Shown piece after piece: positions 1 through 12,812 of a stretch of DNA of 64,000 nucleotides. The translations under genes and the position numbers were made by a program. A model generated the notes under the pieces. That model did no database searches and was not told the origin of the DNA. It was given only the letters and a program-made list of their open reading frames with translations. The DNA comes from Streptomyces novaecaesareae (GTDB lineage Bacteria; Actinomycetota; Actinomycetes; Streptomycetales; Streptomycetaceae). Each line of letters begins with the position of its first letter. The stretch's first letter is position 1. Where the stretch lies: contig NZ_JNWQ01000034.1 of the NCBI RefSeq assembly GCF_000716875.1, forward strand, positions 1 through 64,000. Direction: 5' to 3'.

Positions 1-189
1 CGCGTACGCCTTGGTGGTCACCTCGCCGGCCACGTGCACCTGGCCGGTGGTGATGAGCGTCTCCACGGCGACCCGGGAAGTCGGGTCCTCACGCAGGAGA
101 GCGTCAAGGATGGTGTCGCTGATCTGGTCAGCGATCTTGTCGGGGTGTCCCTCGGTCACGGACTCCGAGGTGAACAGGCGGCGAGACAC
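1..189 (-). CDS. metK: S-adenosylmethionine synthetase, N-terminal part (cut by window edge)
   Basis: The first 63 codons of methionine adenosyltransferase, which makes S-adenosylmethionine from methionine and ATP in the cytoplasm. The protein begins [20 protein letters not shown], the signature N-terminus of MetK; the His of GHPDK contacts ATP in the family. The GTG start at 187-189 is preceded by GGGAG at a spacing of about 5 nt. The rest of the gene lies outside the window. It follows coaBC in the same direction, the usual streptomycete order. Confidence 0.95.
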   Translation of the reverse strand, partial: MSRRLFTSESVTEGHPDKIADQISDTILDALLREDPTSRVAVETLITTGQVHVAGEVTTKAYA

Positions 190-224
190 AGCGCTCCCTG
201 GGGTTGCAGCGGCTGCTGACTGAA

Positions 225-247
225 GTTCCCCGGGTGGACCGGGGAAC
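225..247 (-). promoter_or_regulatory. Hairpin between coaBC and metK
   Basis: An 8-bp perfect stem (gttccccg/cggggaac) with a 7-nt loop lies about 36 nt upstream of the metK start and about 95 nt past the coaBC stop. There is no U-tract. It could be a weak terminator or a leader structure for metK. I see none of the conserved elements of a SAM riboswitch. Confidence 0.4.
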
Positions 248-340
248 TCCGGAAAGACTTGATTCCTGGATTCTAACGGTCTGGTTCCGTCGAACGTCAC
301 CCGCTTCAGGAATTCTCGAACCTTCCGCGGGCACTTTCGA

Positions 341-1570
341 TCAGTTGCCGCCCGGTTCCAGCCGCTTTGCGACCAGGTCCCAAACCACGTCCGCGAGCGC
401 CTCCTTCGGACCGACCGGAACGGCCGTCTCACTGCCGTCCGCGCCCAGCACGACGGCCTCGTTGACGTCCGTGCCGAAGGCCTTGCCGTTGCCCACCTCG
501 TTGACGACGAGCAGGTCGCACCCCTTGCGGGCGAGCTTGGCGCGGCCGTTGGCGAGCACGTCGTCGGTCTCCGCCGCGAAACCCACGACCAGTTGGCCCG
601 AACGGGTCCGGTGGGCCGACAGCTCGGCCAGGATGTCGGGGTTGCGGACCAGCGCGACCGGCGCCGGCTCGATCCCCTCGACCTTCTTGATCTTGCCGGT
701 CGCGTACTCGGCGGGTCGGAAGTCGGCCACGGCGGCGGCCATCACCACCGCGTCCGCGTCCTCGGCGGCCTTCAGCGCCGCCTCGCGCAGCTCCAGCGCG
801 GTCGAGACGTGCACCACGTCCACCCCGGCCGGGTCCGGCAGCTCGGCGTTGGCCGAGAGCAGGGTCACCCGGGCCCCGCGGGCCGCGGCCGTCACCGCGA
901 GCGCGTAGCCCTGCTTGCCGGAGGAGCGGTTGCCGAGGAAGCGCACCGGGTCCAGCGGCTCCCGGGTGCCGCCGGCCGAGACCACCACGTGCCGGCCCGC
1001 CAGGTCGTGCGCCACCGCCCCGCCGCGGCGCAGCACGGCCCGGCAGGCGTCGAAGATCGCGGACGGCTCGGGCAGCCGCCCCTTGCCGGTGTCCTTGCCG
1101 GTGAGCCGCCCGACGGCCGGCTCCAGCACGATCACGCCCCGGCGGCGCAACGTGGCGACGTTGTCCCGGGTGGCGGGGTGCTCCCACATCTCGGTGTGCA
1201 TGGCGGGCGCCACGACGACCGGGCAGCGGGCGGTGAGCAGGGTGTTGGTCAGCAGGTCGTCGGCCAGGCCGTGGGCGGCCTTGGCGATCAGGTCCGCGGT
1301 GGCCGGGGCGACCACGACCAGGTCGGCCTGCTGCCCGATCCGTACGTGCGGCACCTCGTGGACGCGCTCCCAGGTCTCGGTGGCGGCCGGGCGGCCGGAC
1401 AGCGCGGCCCAGGTCGCCTCGCCGACGAAGTGCAGCGCGGCCTCGGTGGGCACCACGGTGACCTGGTGGCCGGACTCGGTGAACCGGCGCAGCAGCTCGC
1501 ACGCCTTGTAGGCGGCGATCCCGCCGCTCACGCCGAGGACCACGCGGGGGGCGTCCGCTGGAGCGCTCAT
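341..1570 (-). CDS. coaBC: Bifunctional phosphopantothenoylcysteine decarboxylase / phosphopantothenate-cysteine ligase
   Basis: Catalyses two consecutive steps of coenzyme A synthesis: CTP-dependent ligation of phosphopantothenate to cysteine, then FMN-dependent decarboxylation to phosphopantetheine. The 409-residue length fits the fused enzyme. The N-terminal flavoprotein domain (about 1-185) shows [11 protein letters not shown], the VPHVRIG segment with the probable active-site His75, and PAMHTEMW at 122-129, where the usual Asn of the PxMNxxMW motif is His. The C-terminal CoaB domain has [22 protein letters not shown] and the lysine-rich GKIKK loop. ATG start at 1568-1570. It sits between rpoZ and metK, separated from rpoZ by a strong terminator. 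Confidence 0.95.
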   Translation of the reverse strand: MSAPADAPRVVLGVSGGIAAYKACELLRRFTESGHQVTVVPTEAALHFVGEATWAALSGRPAATETWERVHEVPHVRIGQQADLVVVAPATADLIAKAAHGLADDLLTNTLLTARCPVVVAPAMHTEMWEHPATRDNVATLRRRGVIVLEPAVGRLTGKDTGKGRLPEPSAIFDACRAVLRRGGAVAHDLAGRHVVVSAGGTREPLDPVRFLGNRSSGKQGYALAVTAAARGARVTLLSANAELPDPAGVDVVHVSTALELREAALKAAEDADAVVMAAAVADFRPAEYATGKIKKVEGIEPAPVALVRNPDILAELSAHRTRSGQLVVGFAAETDDVLANGRAKLARKGCDLLVVNEVGNGKAFGTDVNEAVVLGADGSETAVPVGPKEALADVVWDLVAKRLEPGGN

Positions 1571-1713
1571 CTACCGACCTTTCTCCGCATCGGGAACCCG
1601 CCCACCCTACGGCCCGCCGGCCGCCACCCGCGCGGGTGCCCCACCCCCAGGCCGGAAAGCCCCCGGGAAGCCCCGGAACACCCTGGGCCACCCCCGAGAC
1701 ACCCCGGACACAC

Positions 1714-1751
1714 GGAAGGGCCCGGCGGAAACGATTCCGCCGGGCCCTTCC
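1714..1751 (-). terminator. Strong hairpin downstream of rpoZ
   Basis: A 17-bp perfect inverted repeat with a 4-nt loop (acga) lies 26 nt past the rpoZ stop. No U-tract follows, as is common for streptomycete terminators. It separates rpoZ from coaBC transcription. Confidence 0.75.
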
Positions 1752-1776
1752 GGAAACCAGGAAACTATCGACCGCC

Positions 1777-2043
1777 TCAGGCGGCCTCGACCGCCTCGGC
1801 GGTCAGCATGCCGGCGTTGATCTCGCGCAGCGCGATCGACAGCGGCTTCTCGTGCACGTGGGTGTCGACCAGCGGGCCGACGTACTCCAGCAGACCCTCA
1901 CCGAGCTGGGAGTAGTACGCGTTGATCTGGCGCGCGCGCTTGGCGGCGTAGATCACGAGGCTGTACTTCGAGTCGGTGGCCTCAAGCAGCTCGTCGATCG
2001 GCGGGTTGATGATGCCCTCGGGCGCGGTCATGGAAGAGGACAC
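1777..2043 (-). CDS. rpoZ: RNA polymerase omega subunit
   Basis: The small omega subunit binds the beta' subunit and helps RNA polymerase assemble. The 88-residue protein has the conserved core [18 protein letters not shown] followed by AAKRARQIN, and the actinobacterial tail with [20 protein letters not shown]. The start is GTG at 2041-2043, which keeps the family's SSS(x)xAPEG N-terminus; an internal ATG four codons later is possible but less likely. It lies 37 nt downstream of gmk, probably in one unit with mihF and gmk. Confidence 0.96.
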   Translation of the reverse strand: MSSSMTAPEGIINPPIDELLEATDSKYSLVIYAAKRARQINAYYSQLGEGLLEYVGPLVDTHVHEKPLSIALREINAGMLTAEAVEAA

Positions 2044-2080
2044 GCGAAAACCTTCCGAAAGGGTGGAAAAGACAGACAGG

Positions 2081-2638
2081 TCAGGCTACACCGAGCAAGG
2101 CTAGCAGTTCGGTCGCTACCTGCTCGACCGAGGTGTTGACAAGGGTCGTGTCGAACTCGGGCTCGGCGGCGAGCTCGATCTTGGCGGCGTCGAGCCGCTT
2201 CTCGATCACGTCCTGCGCCTCGGTGCCCCGGCCGGTCAGCCGGCGGACCAGCTCGTCCCAGCTCGGCGGGGCCAGGAAGACCAGCTGGGCGTCGGGCATC
2301 GACTCGCGCACCTGCCGGGCACCCTGAAGGTCGATCTCCAGCAGCACGGGCTCGCCGCGCTCCAGCTTCTCCAGTACGGCCGCGCGCGGGGTGCCGTAGC
2401 GGTTCCCGGCGAACTCGGCCCACTCCAGCAGCTCGCCGTTGGCGACCAACTTGTCGAACTCGTCGTTGTCGACGAAGTGGTACTGGACCCCGTTCTTCTC
2501 GCCGGGCCTCGGGTGGCGGGTCGTCGCCGACACCGAGAGCCAGACCTCGGGGTGCATCTTCCTCATATGAGCGACGACCGTGCTCTTGCCGACCCCCGAG
2601 GGGCCGGAGAGCACGGTCAGCCGCGGACGCTCACTCAT
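2081..2638 (-). CDS. gmk: Guanylate kinase
   Basis: Phosphorylates GMP to GDP with ATP, feeding GTP, dGTP and signalling nucleotide pools. The 185-residue protein begins [20 protein letters not shown], with the P-loop at 11-20. It then shows the GMP-binding stretch [20 protein letters not shown], then the lid with [12 protein letters not shown]. The ATG at 2636-2638 was chosen because it starts just before the P-loop strand; an in-frame extension upstream would run into the mihF region. Gene order mihF-gmk-rpoZ is conserved in actinobacteria. Confidence 0.96.
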   Translation of the reverse strand: MSERPRLTVLSGPSGVGKSTVVAHMRKMHPEVWLSVSATTRHPRPGEKNGVQYHFVDNDEFDKLVANGELLEWAEFAGNRYGTPRAAVLEKLERGEPVLLEIDLQGARQVRESMPDAQLVFLAPPSWDELVRRLTGRGTEAQDVIEKRLDAAKIELAAEPEFDTTLVNTSVEQVATELLALLGVA

Positions 2639-2687
2639 GCACCGATTATCCCGGATCGCGGAGCTTCCCGGGACCACCGGGGCACGG

Positions 2688-3014
2688 TCAGGCGGCACCC
2701 CCGCCGAACTCCCGCTCCAGGGAGGCGATCTGGTTCGTGCCGAGACCCCGGACGCGCCGGCTCTCGCTGATGCCGAGGCGCTCCATGATCTGCTTGGCGC
2801 GGACCTTGCCGACGCCCGGAAGGGACTCGAGCAGTGCCGAGACCTTCATCTTGCCGATGACGTCGTTGTCGGCCTTGCCGGCCTTGATCACCTCGTGCAG
2901 GGAGGCGCCGGAGTGCTTGAGCCGGTTCTTGACCTCGGCGCGCTCCCGGCGAGCCTCGGCGGCCTTGGCGAGCGCGGCGGTGCGCTGTTCAGGGGTAAGG
3001 GGCGGAAGAGCCAC
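2688..3014 (-). CDS. mihF: Actinobacterial integration host factor (nucleoid-associated protein)
   Basis: A small DNA-binding and bending protein of the actinobacterial IHF family, unrelated to E. coli IHF, involved in nucleoid organisation and development in streptomycetes. The 108-residue product reads LPPLTPEQR, then the long helix [17 protein letters not shown], then the helix-two-turn-helix region [20 protein letters not shown] and the basic tail SRRVRGLG. The GTG at 3012-3014 is chosen: GAGGTG lies 6 nt upstream and the length matches the family; a longer frame extends upstream without support. Confidence 0.93.
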   Translation of the reverse strand: MALPPLTPEQRTAALAKAAEARRERAEVKNRLKHSGASLHEVIKAGKADNDVIGKMKVSALLESLPGVGKVRAKQIMERLGISESRRVRGLGTNQIASLEREFGGGAA

Positions 3015-3152
3015 GCCGTTCACCTCAGGTGTGGATGGAAGGGATTGAGCTAGGACTGGTTCGGTACCGAGGACACCGTCCGCAAGGGGAACCACAAGGC
3101 CCTGACCTGCGGGAGACGCGTAAATCGCGGCTCGCCGATGACCTATCGCCGG

Positions 3153-3181
3153 ACACTACCCGGATTGCGGCGCCACGTCAG
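3153..3181 (-). promoter_or_regulatory. Candidate promoter for mihF-gmk-rpoZ
   Basis: On the minus strand a -35-like CTGACG is followed after 17 nt by TAGTGT (TANNNT), about 140 nt before the mihF start. The element sits just beyond the pyrF terminator, where a new unit should begin. The rest of the 370-nt gene-free stretch 3015-3384 holds this promoter, the adjacent terminator and the mihF leader; I see no other gene in it. Confidence 0.4.
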
Positions 3182-3194
3182 GAAAAGAACACGA

Positions 3195-3228
3195 AAAGTC
3201 CTGGTCAGCCAAGGCCGACCAGGACTTT
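3195..3228 (-). terminator. Terminator of the pyr series
   Basis: A 12-bp stem (aaagtcctggtc/gaccaggacttt) continues inward through gcc/ggc with one mismatch, leaving a 2-nt loop. On the minus strand it is followed by a broken T-rich run (TTTTCGTGTTCTTTT), so it looks like a true intrinsic terminator. It lies about 157 nt past the pyrF stop, next to the candidate mihF promoter. Confidence 0.75.
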
Positions 3229-3384
3229 CCCGGGCAAAATGACCGCGATTGCGAGACTTTGACACTTCCGATGTGACGGCGCTCACGTCGACTCCGCGAC
3301 GGCGCCGCCGTCCTGCGGACACTCCACACGGTCACCGGGCGGCTACCAAAGCCCCGCCTTCCGCAACCAGGCGGACGCCCTCCG

Positions 3385-4218
3385 TTACTTGACGGCCTCC
3401 GCGAACTCCCCGACGAAGCGGTCCGCCGCCTCCCGCAGCGCCGTCACCGAGGGGCCGTGCTTGAGCACGTCCCGGCTCACGCTGGGCACCACGTTCAGCA
3501 CCGAGGCGCCGAACACCCGCGGCAGGTCCGCCATGGTCGCGCCCTGGGCGCCGATCCCGGGGGCCAGCAGCGGGCCGTTGATGGCCAGGTCCACGCCCGC
3601 GTCGGCCAGCGTCGCGCCGACCACCGCGCCGAAGGAGCCCAGCGGCTCGGCGCCCGCGTTCTCGGCCGCCAGCTGCCGCAGCACCGAGGCCGCGACCGGC
3701 TCGCCGTCCGCGCCCACCGCGCGCTGCACCTCGGCGCCCTCCGGGTTGGAGGTGAGCGCGAGCGCGAAGACGCCGCAGCCCTGCTCGCGGGCCAGGTCCA
3801 GGGCCGGGCGCAGCGAGCCGAAGCCCAGGTACGGGCTGACCGTCACGGCGTCCGAGAACAGCGGGCTTCCGGGCGACAGGAAGGCCTCGGCGTAGGCGGC
3901 CATGGTGGAGCCGATGTCGCCGCGCTTGGCGTCCATCAGGACCAGCGCGCCGGCCGCCCGGGCCTCCTCGACGGACTTCTCCAGCACCGCGATGCCCTTG
4001 CTGCCGAAGCGCTCGAAGAACGCGGCCTGCGGCTTGAGCACGGCGACCCGGTCGGCCAGGGCCTCGACCACGGTGCGGCTGAAGGTCTCCAGCCCGGCGA
4101 GGTCGTCGCCGAGCCCCCAGGCGGCGAGGAGGGAGGCGTGCGGGTCGATGCCGACGCAGAGCTGGCCGCGGGTGTCGAGGGCCTGGCGCAGCCGGGTGCC
4201 GAACGGGGCGAGGGTCAT
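3385..4218 (-). CDS. pyrF: Orotidine-5'-phosphate decarboxylase
   Basis: Last step of UMP synthesis: decarboxylates OMP. The 277-residue protein is the long actinobacterial (type 2) form. It shows the first strand CVGIDPH near 21-27, the lysine-containing strand VLKPQAAFFE near 60, and the catalytic Asp-Lys-Asp array in MDAKRGDIGST (D96, K98, D101). A C-terminal phosphate-binding segment contains LAPGIGAQG. ATG start at 4216-4218. It is the distal gene of the pyr series, 71 nt after pyrD, with a 9-bp tandem repeat in the spacer. Confidence 0.95.
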   Translation of the reverse strand: MTLAPFGTRLRQALDTRGQLCVGIDPHASLLAAWGLGDDLAGLETFSRTVVEALADRVAVLKPQAAFFERFGSKGIAVLEKSVEEARAAGALVLMDAKRGDIGSTMAAYAEAFLSPGSPLFSDAVTVSPYLGFGSLRPALDLAREQGCGVFALALTSNPEGAEVQRAVGADGEPVAASVLRQLAAENAGAEPLGSFGAVVGATLADAGVDLAINGPLLAPGIGAQGATMADLPRVFGASVLNVVPSVSRDVLKHGPSVTALREAADRFVGEFAEAVK

Positions 4219-4225
4219 GTCGTCC

Positions 4226-4260
4226 TTTCCAGAGTTTCCGGAGTTTCCGGACTTTCCGGG
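4226..4260 (-). repeat. Four-copy 9-bp tandem repeat before pyrF
   Basis: The motif tttcc(g/a) recurs at 4226, 4235, 4244 and 4253, giving an exact 9-bp period over about 35 nt in the pyrD-pyrF spacer, ending a few bases before the pyrF start. On the sense strand it reads as repeated purine-rich GGAAA(C/G)TCC units, which overlap the region where the ribosome binding site must lie. Confidence 0.6.
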
Positions 4261-4289
4261 ACCGGTCGGGCCGGATCCGATGAGCGGGG

Positions 4290-5393
4290 TCACGAGCTGC
4301 GCACGGCGCTGCCGACGGCGGAGGCCAGGTCGTCGAAGCCCGCGGCCCGGAGCCGGGCGGACAGGCCCCGGTGGATCCGCCGGCACCAGAGCGGGCCCTC
4401 GTAGATGAAGGCGCTGTAGCCCTGGACCAGGTCGGCGCCGTGGATGATCCGCTGCCAGGCGTCCTCGGCGGTCTCGATGCCGCCGACCGAGACCAGGGTC
4501 AGCCGGCCCTCGGTGCGGGCGCGCAGCCGCTGCAGGACCTCCAGGGCGCGGGCCTTGAGCGGGGCGCCGGACAGGCCGCCCATGCCGATCTCCTCGACCC
4601 GCCCGGCGTCGGTGCGCAGGCCCTCGCGGCCGATCGTGGTGTTGGTGGCGATGATGCCGTCCAGGCCCAGCTCCAGGGCGAGGTCGGCGACGGCGTCGAC
4701 GTCCTCGTCGGCCAGGTCGGGGGCGATCTTGACCAGCAGCGGCACGTGGTGCGCGGTGGTGCGGTCGGCGGCCTCGCGGACGGCGGCGAGCAGCGGGCGC
4801 AGGTGGTCCACGGCCTGCAGGTTGCGCAGCCCGGGGGTGTTCGGCGAGCTGACGTTGACCACCAGGTAGTCGGCGTACTTCGCCAGCCGCTCGGTGGACT
4901 TGACGTAGTCGGCGACGGCGTCGGCCTCCTCGACGACCTTGGTCTTGCCGATGTTGACGCCGATCACCGGGGTCGAGCTGGTGTGCGGGCGGGCGGCCAG
5001 CCGGGCGGCGACCCGGGCCGAGCCCTGGTTGTTGAAGCCCATCCGGTTGATCAGCGCGCGGTCCTCGACCAGGCGGAACAGCCGGGGCGTCGGATTGCCG
5101 GGCTGGGGCTCGCCGGTGATGGTGCCGATCTCGACGTAGTCGAAGCCGAGCATGGCCAGGCCGTCGATGCCGACGCCGTTCTTGTCGAAGCCGGCCGCGA
5201 GGCCGAACGGGCCGGGCAGGTCGAGGCCGAGGGCGCCGGTGCGCAGGGCCCGGTCGCGCGGTGCGAGCACCAGCCGCACCAGGGTGCGCAGGCCCGGCAC
5301 CGAGGAGGCGAGCCGGATCCAGAAGAAGGCCAGGTGGTGGGCCTTCTCGGGGTCCATCTTCTTGAAGACCAGGTCGAACAGAAGCTTGTACAA
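4290..5393 (-). CDS. pyrD: Dihydroorotate dehydrogenase (quinone), class 2
   Basis: Oxidises dihydroorotate to orotate with membrane quinone, fourth step of UMP synthesis. An N-terminal helix ([19 protein letters not shown]) is the class 2 membrane-association segment. FMN and substrate motifs follow: [28 protein letters not shown] and [11 protein letters not shown] with the class 2 catalytic serine, then IATNTTI and SVGGIET. Start choice: a TTG at 5400-5402 has GGGAG touching it, but the TTG at 5391-5393 has the same GGGAG 9 nt upstream and gives MYKLLF, like streptomycete homologues, so 5393 is used (367 aa). Confidence 0.93.
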   Translation of the reverse strand: MYKLLFDLVFKKMDPEKAHHLAFFWIRLASSVPGLRTLVRLVLAPRDRALRTGALGLDLPGPFGLAAGFDKNGVGIDGLAMLGFDYVEIGTITGEPQPGNPTPRLFRLVEDRALINRMGFNNQGSARVAARLAARPHTSSTPVIGVNIGKTKVVEEADAVADYVKSTERLAKYADYLVVNVSSPNTPGLRNLQAVDHLRPLLAAVREAADRTTAHHVPLLVKIAPDLADEDVDAVADLALELGLDGIIATNTTIGREGLRTDAGRVEEIGMGGLSGAPLKARALEVLQRLRARTEGRLTLVSVGGIETAEDAWQRIIHGADLVQGYSAFIYEGPLWCRRIHRGLSARLRAAGFDDLASAVGSAVRSS

Positions 5394-5434
5394 GGGGGTC
5401 AACTCCCGGGTCCCGCAATGAACGTGGGCATGGA

Positions 5435-5471
5435 AGTGGGGGGCACCCGACTGGCTTCGGTGCCCCCCACT
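5435..5471 (-). terminator. Hairpin between carB and pyrD
   Basis: A 13-bp perfect stem (agtggggggcacc pairing with ggtgccccccact) and an 11-nt loop fill the carB-pyrD spacer, 10 nt past the carB stop. No U-tract. It may be a partial terminator, an RNA-processing barrier, or the end of the carAB segment, leaving pyrD-pyrF with their own promoter. Confidence 0.6.
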
Positions 5472-5480
5472 GCGGTGGTG

Positions 5481-8781
<3,301 letters not shown>

Positions 8782-8789
<8 letters not shown>

Positions 8790-9954
8790 GCTGGCCCTCC
8801 ATGAGGCTCACGAAACGGTCGAAGAGGTAGGCGGCGTCGTGCGGCCCGGCAGCGGCTTCGGGGTGGTACTGCACGCTGAAGGCGGGGACGTCGAGTGCCT
8901 GCAGGCCCTCGACCACGTCGTCGTTCAGGCAGACGTGGGAGACCTCGACCCGCCCGTACGGGGTGTCGCTCACCTTGTCCAGCGGAGCGTTCACGGCGAA
9001 GCCGTGGTTGTGCGCGGTCACCTCGACCTTGCCGGTGGTGCGGTCCTGCACCGGCTGGTTGATGCCGCGGTGGCCGTACTTGAGCTTGTAGGTGCCGAAG
9101 CCCAGCGCGCGGCCGAGGATCTGGTTGCCGAAGCAGATCCCGAAGAACGGGGTCTTGCGCTCCAGCACGCCCTGCGCCACGGCGACCTGGTGGTCGGCGG
9201 TGGCCGGGTCGCCCGGGCCGTTGGAGAAGAAGACGCCGTCCGGGTTGACGGCGTAGACGTCCTCCAGGGTCGAGTTGGCCGGCAGCACGTGCACCTCGAT
9301 GCCGCGCTCGGCCATCCGCTGCGGGGTCATCGCCTTGATGCCGAGGTCCAGCGCGGCGACGGTGAAGCGCTTCTCACCGATCGCGGGCACCACGTACGGC
9401 TCGGTGGTGGCGACCTCGGCGCACAGGTCGGCGCCCTTCATCTCGGGCGACTGCTGCACCCGGGCGAGCAGGTCGGCCTGGTCGGCCAGCGCCGCGCCGG
9501 AGAAGATGCCGCAGCGCATCGCGCCGCGCTCGCGCAGGTGGCGGGTCAGCGCGCGGGTGTCGATGCCGCTGATGCCGACGACGCCCTGGCGGACGAGCTC
9601 CTCGTCGAGCGAGCGGCGGGAGCGCCAGTTGGAGGCGACCCGGGAGGGGTCGCGCACGACGTAGCCGGCGACCCAGATCTGCTGGGACTCGTCGTCCTCG
9701 TCGTTCCAGCCGGTGTTGCCGATCTGCGGCGCGGTCATCGCGACCACCTGGCGGTGGTACGACGGGTCGGTGAGGGTCTCCTGGTAGCCGGACATGCCGG
9801 TGTTGAAGACCGCCTCGCCGAAGGTCTCGCCGATCGCGCCGTAGGCCTGGCCGTGGAAGGTCCGGCCGTCCTCCAGGACGAGCACGGCGGCCGCACGATT
9901 CGAAACCGGGCGCTCCCGCCGTTGGCGCTGCGTGGTGGGGGCAGGTGCGGTCAT
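8782..9954 (-). CDS. carA: Carbamoyl-phosphate synthase small subunit (glutaminase)
   Basis: Class I glutamine amidotransferase subunit that hydrolyses glutamine and passes ammonia to CarB. The 390-residue protein has the N-terminal CarA domain ([33 protein letters not shown]) and the triad domain: nucleophile Cys in [12 protein letters not shown] and the His/Glu pair in VQYHPEAA. The ATG at 9952-9954 overlaps the stop of the upstream membrane-protein gene by 4 nt (ATGA), and the TAA overlaps carB by 8 nt. Both junctions indicate translational coupling within the pyr operon. Confidence 0.97.
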
Positions 9955-10517
9955 TGTGCGGCCTCTTCCGTCATCTTCGTCTTCGTACGTGTTGCGAGCT
10001 GGGTGATCGCCTCGACCCAGGCGGCGTGCTCGTCGGGGTGGTCGGCCCGGAAGCCGGAGTCCAGCTCGGAGCCGTCGTGTGTCCAGGTGACGACGAGCAG
10101 CCCGGACGGGACGACCTTGCCGGCGATCCCGGAGTCCGTACGGGCACCGGTCAGGTGCTCCGCGGGGATCCAGAAGTCGACGTCGCCGGGGCGCCGGACC
10201 AGCAGGCCGTCCTCGCCGAGGGTGAGGTCGGCCCGGCTGCGGGTGCCCAGGCCGTGCGCGACGACCCGGTCGAGCCAGTTCCCGGCGGTGGTCGTGCCGT
10301 GGTACCGGCCGCTGGTCTCCAGGATGGTGCGCCCGGCGCGCTCCGGCACGGCGGGCAGCGGCGGGATGCCGGACTGCAGGGTGCGCCGCCAGTTCCAGCC
10401 CTGGCGCATCAGCCAGTAGACGAGGCCGATGAGGATCAGCAGGCCGATCGACCAGCCGATGTACCCGGGCCAGTTGGTGACCTTCGCCTGCTCCTTGGCG
10501 AGCGTGGCGTAGTCCAT
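9951..10517 (-). CDS. Membrane-anchored PH-like domain protein of the pyr operon
   Basis: Function not established. The 188-residue protein has one predicted transmembrane helix at about 18-37 ([20 protein letters not shown]), a basic stop-transfer stretch, and a C-terminal beta-rich region of about 100 residues with a bacterial PH-like look ([20 protein letters not shown], then [12 protein letters not shown]). Its ATG (10515-10517) overlaps the pyrC stop by 1 nt (TGATG) and its stop overlaps carA by 4 nt. This coupling on both sides means it is made in step with PyrC and CarA. A membrane scaffold for the pathway is one guess; a transporter is unlikely with one helix. Confidence 0.8.
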   Translation of the reverse strand: MDYATLAKEQAKVTNWPGYIGWSIGLLILIGLVYWLMRQGWNWRRTLQSGIPPLPAVPERAGRTILETSGRYHGTTTAGNWLDRVVAHGLGTRSRADLTLGEDGLLVRRPGDVDFWIPAEHLTGARTDSGIAGKVVPSGLLVVTWTHDGSELDSGFRADHPDEHAAWVEAITQLATRTKTKMTEEAAQ

Positions 10518-11821
10518 CAGACCGTGCCGTCCTGCTCGGCCGGCTCGCCGGCCAGGACGGTGGCGCGCCCGCGCAGGAAGGTGGCGTGCACCCGTCCGGG
10601 CAGGTCAAGGCCCTTGTAGGGGGTGTTGCGGCTGCGGGTGGCGAAGCTGTCCGGGTTCACGGCACCACGGTACGCGGGATCGAACAGCACCAGGTTGGCG
10701 GGCTCACCCACCGAGATCGGCCGGCCGTGCCCGGTGAGGCGGCCGATCCGGGCCGGGCGGTGCGACATCCGGTCGGCGACGCCCTCCCAGTTCAGCAGGC
10801 CGGTGTCGACCATGGTCTGCTGCACGACCGAGAGCGCGGTCTCCAGGCCGACCATGCCCATCGCGGCGACGGCCCACTCGCAGTCCTTGTCCTCAGCCGG
10901 GTGCGGCGCGTGGTCGGTGGCGACGGCGTCGATGGTGCCGTCGGCGAGCGCGGCGCGCAGCGCCTGGACGTCCTCGGCGGTGCGCAGCGGCGGGTTCACC
11001 TTGTACACCGGGTCGTAGGAGCGGACCAGTTCGTCGGTGAGCAGCAGGTGGTGCGGGGTCACCTCGGCGGTGACGTCCCAGCCCTTGGCCTTGGCCCAGC
11101 GGATGATCTCGACCGAGCCGGCCGTGGAGACGTGGCAGACGTGCAGCCGGGAGCCGACGTGCGCCGCGAGCAGCACGTCGCGGGCGATGATCGACTCCTC
11201 GGCGACGGCCGGCCAGCCACCGAGCCCGAGCTCGCCGGAGACCTGGCCCTCGTTCATCTGGGCGCCCTCGGTCAGCCGCGGCTCCTGCGCGTGCTGGGCG
11301 ACGACGCCGTCGAAGGCCTTGACGTACTCCAGGGCGCGGCGCATCAGCACCGCGTCGTCCACGCACTTGCCGTCGTCGGAGAAGACCCGGACGTTCGCGG
11401 CGGACTCGTGCATCGCGCCGAGCTCGGCGAGCTTCTTGCCCTCCAGGCCGACGGTGACGGCGCCGACCGGCTGCACGTCGCAGTAGCCGGCCTCCTGGCC
11501 GAGCCGCCAGACCTGCTCGACCACGCCGGCGGTGTCGGCCACCGGGGTGGTGTTGGCCATCGCGTGCACGGCGGTGAAGCCGCCCATCGCGGCGGCCCGG
11601 GTGCCGGTGAGCACGGTCTCGGCGTCCTCGCGGCCGGGCTCGCGCAGGTGGGTGTGCAGGTCGACCAGGCCGGGCAGCACGATCAGCGCGGTGGCGTCGA
11701 TCTCGATGTCCGCGTCGGCGGCCAGGCCGGTGCCGATCTCCTTGATCACACCGTCGGCGAGGAGAAGGTCCTGCGGGGCGCCGCCCAGGATCTGAGCGTT
11801 GCGGATCAGGTAGCTGGTCAC
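10517..11821 (-). CDS. pyrC: Dihydroorotase
   Basis: Zinc amidohydrolase that cyclises carbamoyl aspartate to dihydroorotate. The 434-residue protein is of the type I (long) class. It has the metal-binding [11 protein letters not shown], the flexible-loop substrate region, the later histidines in VVAQHAQEP and HVCHVST, and the catalytic Asp in ATDHAPH. The GTG start at 11819-11821 overlaps the pyrB stop by 4 nt (GTGA). Type I dihydroorotases often pair with aspartate carbamoyltransferase, in keeping with the coupled pyrB gene. Confidence 0.96.
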   Translation of the reverse strand: MTSYLIRNAQILGGAPQDLLLADGVIKEIGTGLAADADIEIDATALIVLPGLVDLHTHLREPGREDAETVLTGTRAAAMGGFTAVHAMANTTPVADTAGVVEQVWRLGQEAGYCDVQPVGAVTVGLEGKKLAELGAMHESAANVRVFSDDGKCVDDAVLMRRALEYVKAFDGVVAQHAQEPRLTEGAQMNEGQVSGELGLGGWPAVAEESIIARDVLLAAHVGSRLHVCHVSTAGSVEIIRWAKAKGWDVTAEVTPHHLLLTDELVRSYDPVYKVNPPLRTAEDVQALRAALADGTIDAVATDHAPHPAEDKDCEWAVAAMGMVGLETALSVVQQTMVDTGLLNWEGVADRMSHRPARIGRLTGHGRPISVGEPANLVLFDPAYRGAVNPDSFATRSRNTPYKGLDLPGRVHATFLRGRATVLAGEPAEQDGTV

Positions 11822-12807
11822 TGGGCGGTCTCCACGGAGTCGGTGCGGGCGGGGTCGGCGGGTCCGTCGGTGAAGACGGCTCCGCCGAGCAGCAGGTAGA
11901 GGACGGCCATCCGGACGGAGACGCCGTTGGCGACCTGCTCGACGGCGGTGCAGCGCGGCGAGTCGGCGACCTCGGCGGTGATCTCCATGCCGCGGACCAT
12001 CGGGCCGGGGTGCATCACGATCGCCTGCTCCGGCAGCTGGGCCATCCGCAGGCCGTTCATCCCGTAGCGGCGGCTGTACTCGCGCTCGGTCGGAAAGAAC
12101 GCGGCGTTCATCCGCTCGCGCTGGACCCGCAGCATCATCAGTGCGTCGGTCTTGGGCAGCACGCTGTCCAGGTCGTAGCTGATCTCGCAGGGCCAGTTCT
12201 GGATGCCGATCGGCAGCAGCGTCGGCGGGGCGACGAAGGTGACCTGCGCACCGAGGGTGGTCAGCAGGTGCACGTTGGAGCGGGCGACCCGGCTGTGCAG
12301 GACGTCGCCGACGATCGTCACCCGGCGGCCCGCGAGATCGTGGCCGGCGCCCGGGTTGAGGTGGCGACGCATGGTGAAGGCGTCGAGCAGCGCCTGGGTG
12401 GGGTGCTCATGGGTGCCGTCACCGGCGTTGATCACACTGCCGTGCAGCCAGTCGGACTGGGCGAGGCGGGCCGGCGCGCCGGAGGCGTGGTGGCGGATGA
12501 CCACCGCGTCGGCGCCCATGGCCTGCAGGGTCAGCGCGGTGTCCTTGAGGCTCTCGCCCTTGGAGACCGAGGAGCCCTTGGCGGAGAAGTTGATGACGTC
12601 GGCCGAGAGGCGCTTCTCGGCGACCTCGAAGGAGGTCTTCGTCCGGGTGGAGTCCTCGAAGAAGAGGTTGACGACGGTGCGGCCGCGCAGCGTGGGCAGC
12701 TTCTTGACGGCCCGGCCGGAGAGCTGGGCCAGCTCCTCGGCGGTGTCCAGGATCAGCAGCGCGTCGTCGCGGCTGAGATCGGCGGCGGAGACGAGGTGGC
12801 GCTTCAC
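11818..12807 (-). CDS. pyrB: Aspartate carbamoyltransferase catalytic subunit
   Basis: Condenses carbamoyl phosphate and aspartate. The 329-residue protein shows the carbamoyl-phosphate binding motif [13 protein letters not shown] (family FxxxSTRTRxSF), the [11 protein letters not shown] loop, HHASGAP, and [12 protein letters not shown]. No regulatory PyrI gene is present nearby. GTG start at 12805-12807, 5 nt after the pyrR stop, so pyrR and pyrB are co-transcribed and probably coupled. Confidence 0.96.
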   Translation of the reverse strand: MKRHLVSAADLSRDDALLILDTAEELAQLSGRAVKKLPTLRGRTVVNLFFEDSTRTKTSFEVAEKRLSADVINFSAKGSSVSKGESLKDTALTLQAMGADAVVIRHHASGAPARLAQSDWLHGSVINAGDGTHEHPTQALLDAFTMRRHLNPGAGHDLAGRRVTIVGDVLHSRVARSNVHLLTTLGAQVTFVAPPTLLPIGIQNWPCEISYDLDSVLPKTDALMMLRVQRERMNAAFFPTEREYSRRYGMNGLRMAQLPEQAIVMHPGPMVRGMEITAEVADSPRCTAVEQVANGVSVRMAVLYLLLGGAVFTDGPADPARTDSVETAQ

Positions 12808-12812
12808 GCGGG

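Noticed and set aside
190-340. SAM riboswitch before metK
   Set aside because: Only one short hairpin is present and none of the conserved SAM-binding core elements can be found.
3385-5418. A 677-codon frame suggesting a PyrD-PyrF fusion
   Set aside because: Only the PyrF part is in the correct frame; the upstream part is a shifted reading of pyrD. Each gene has its own start and stop.
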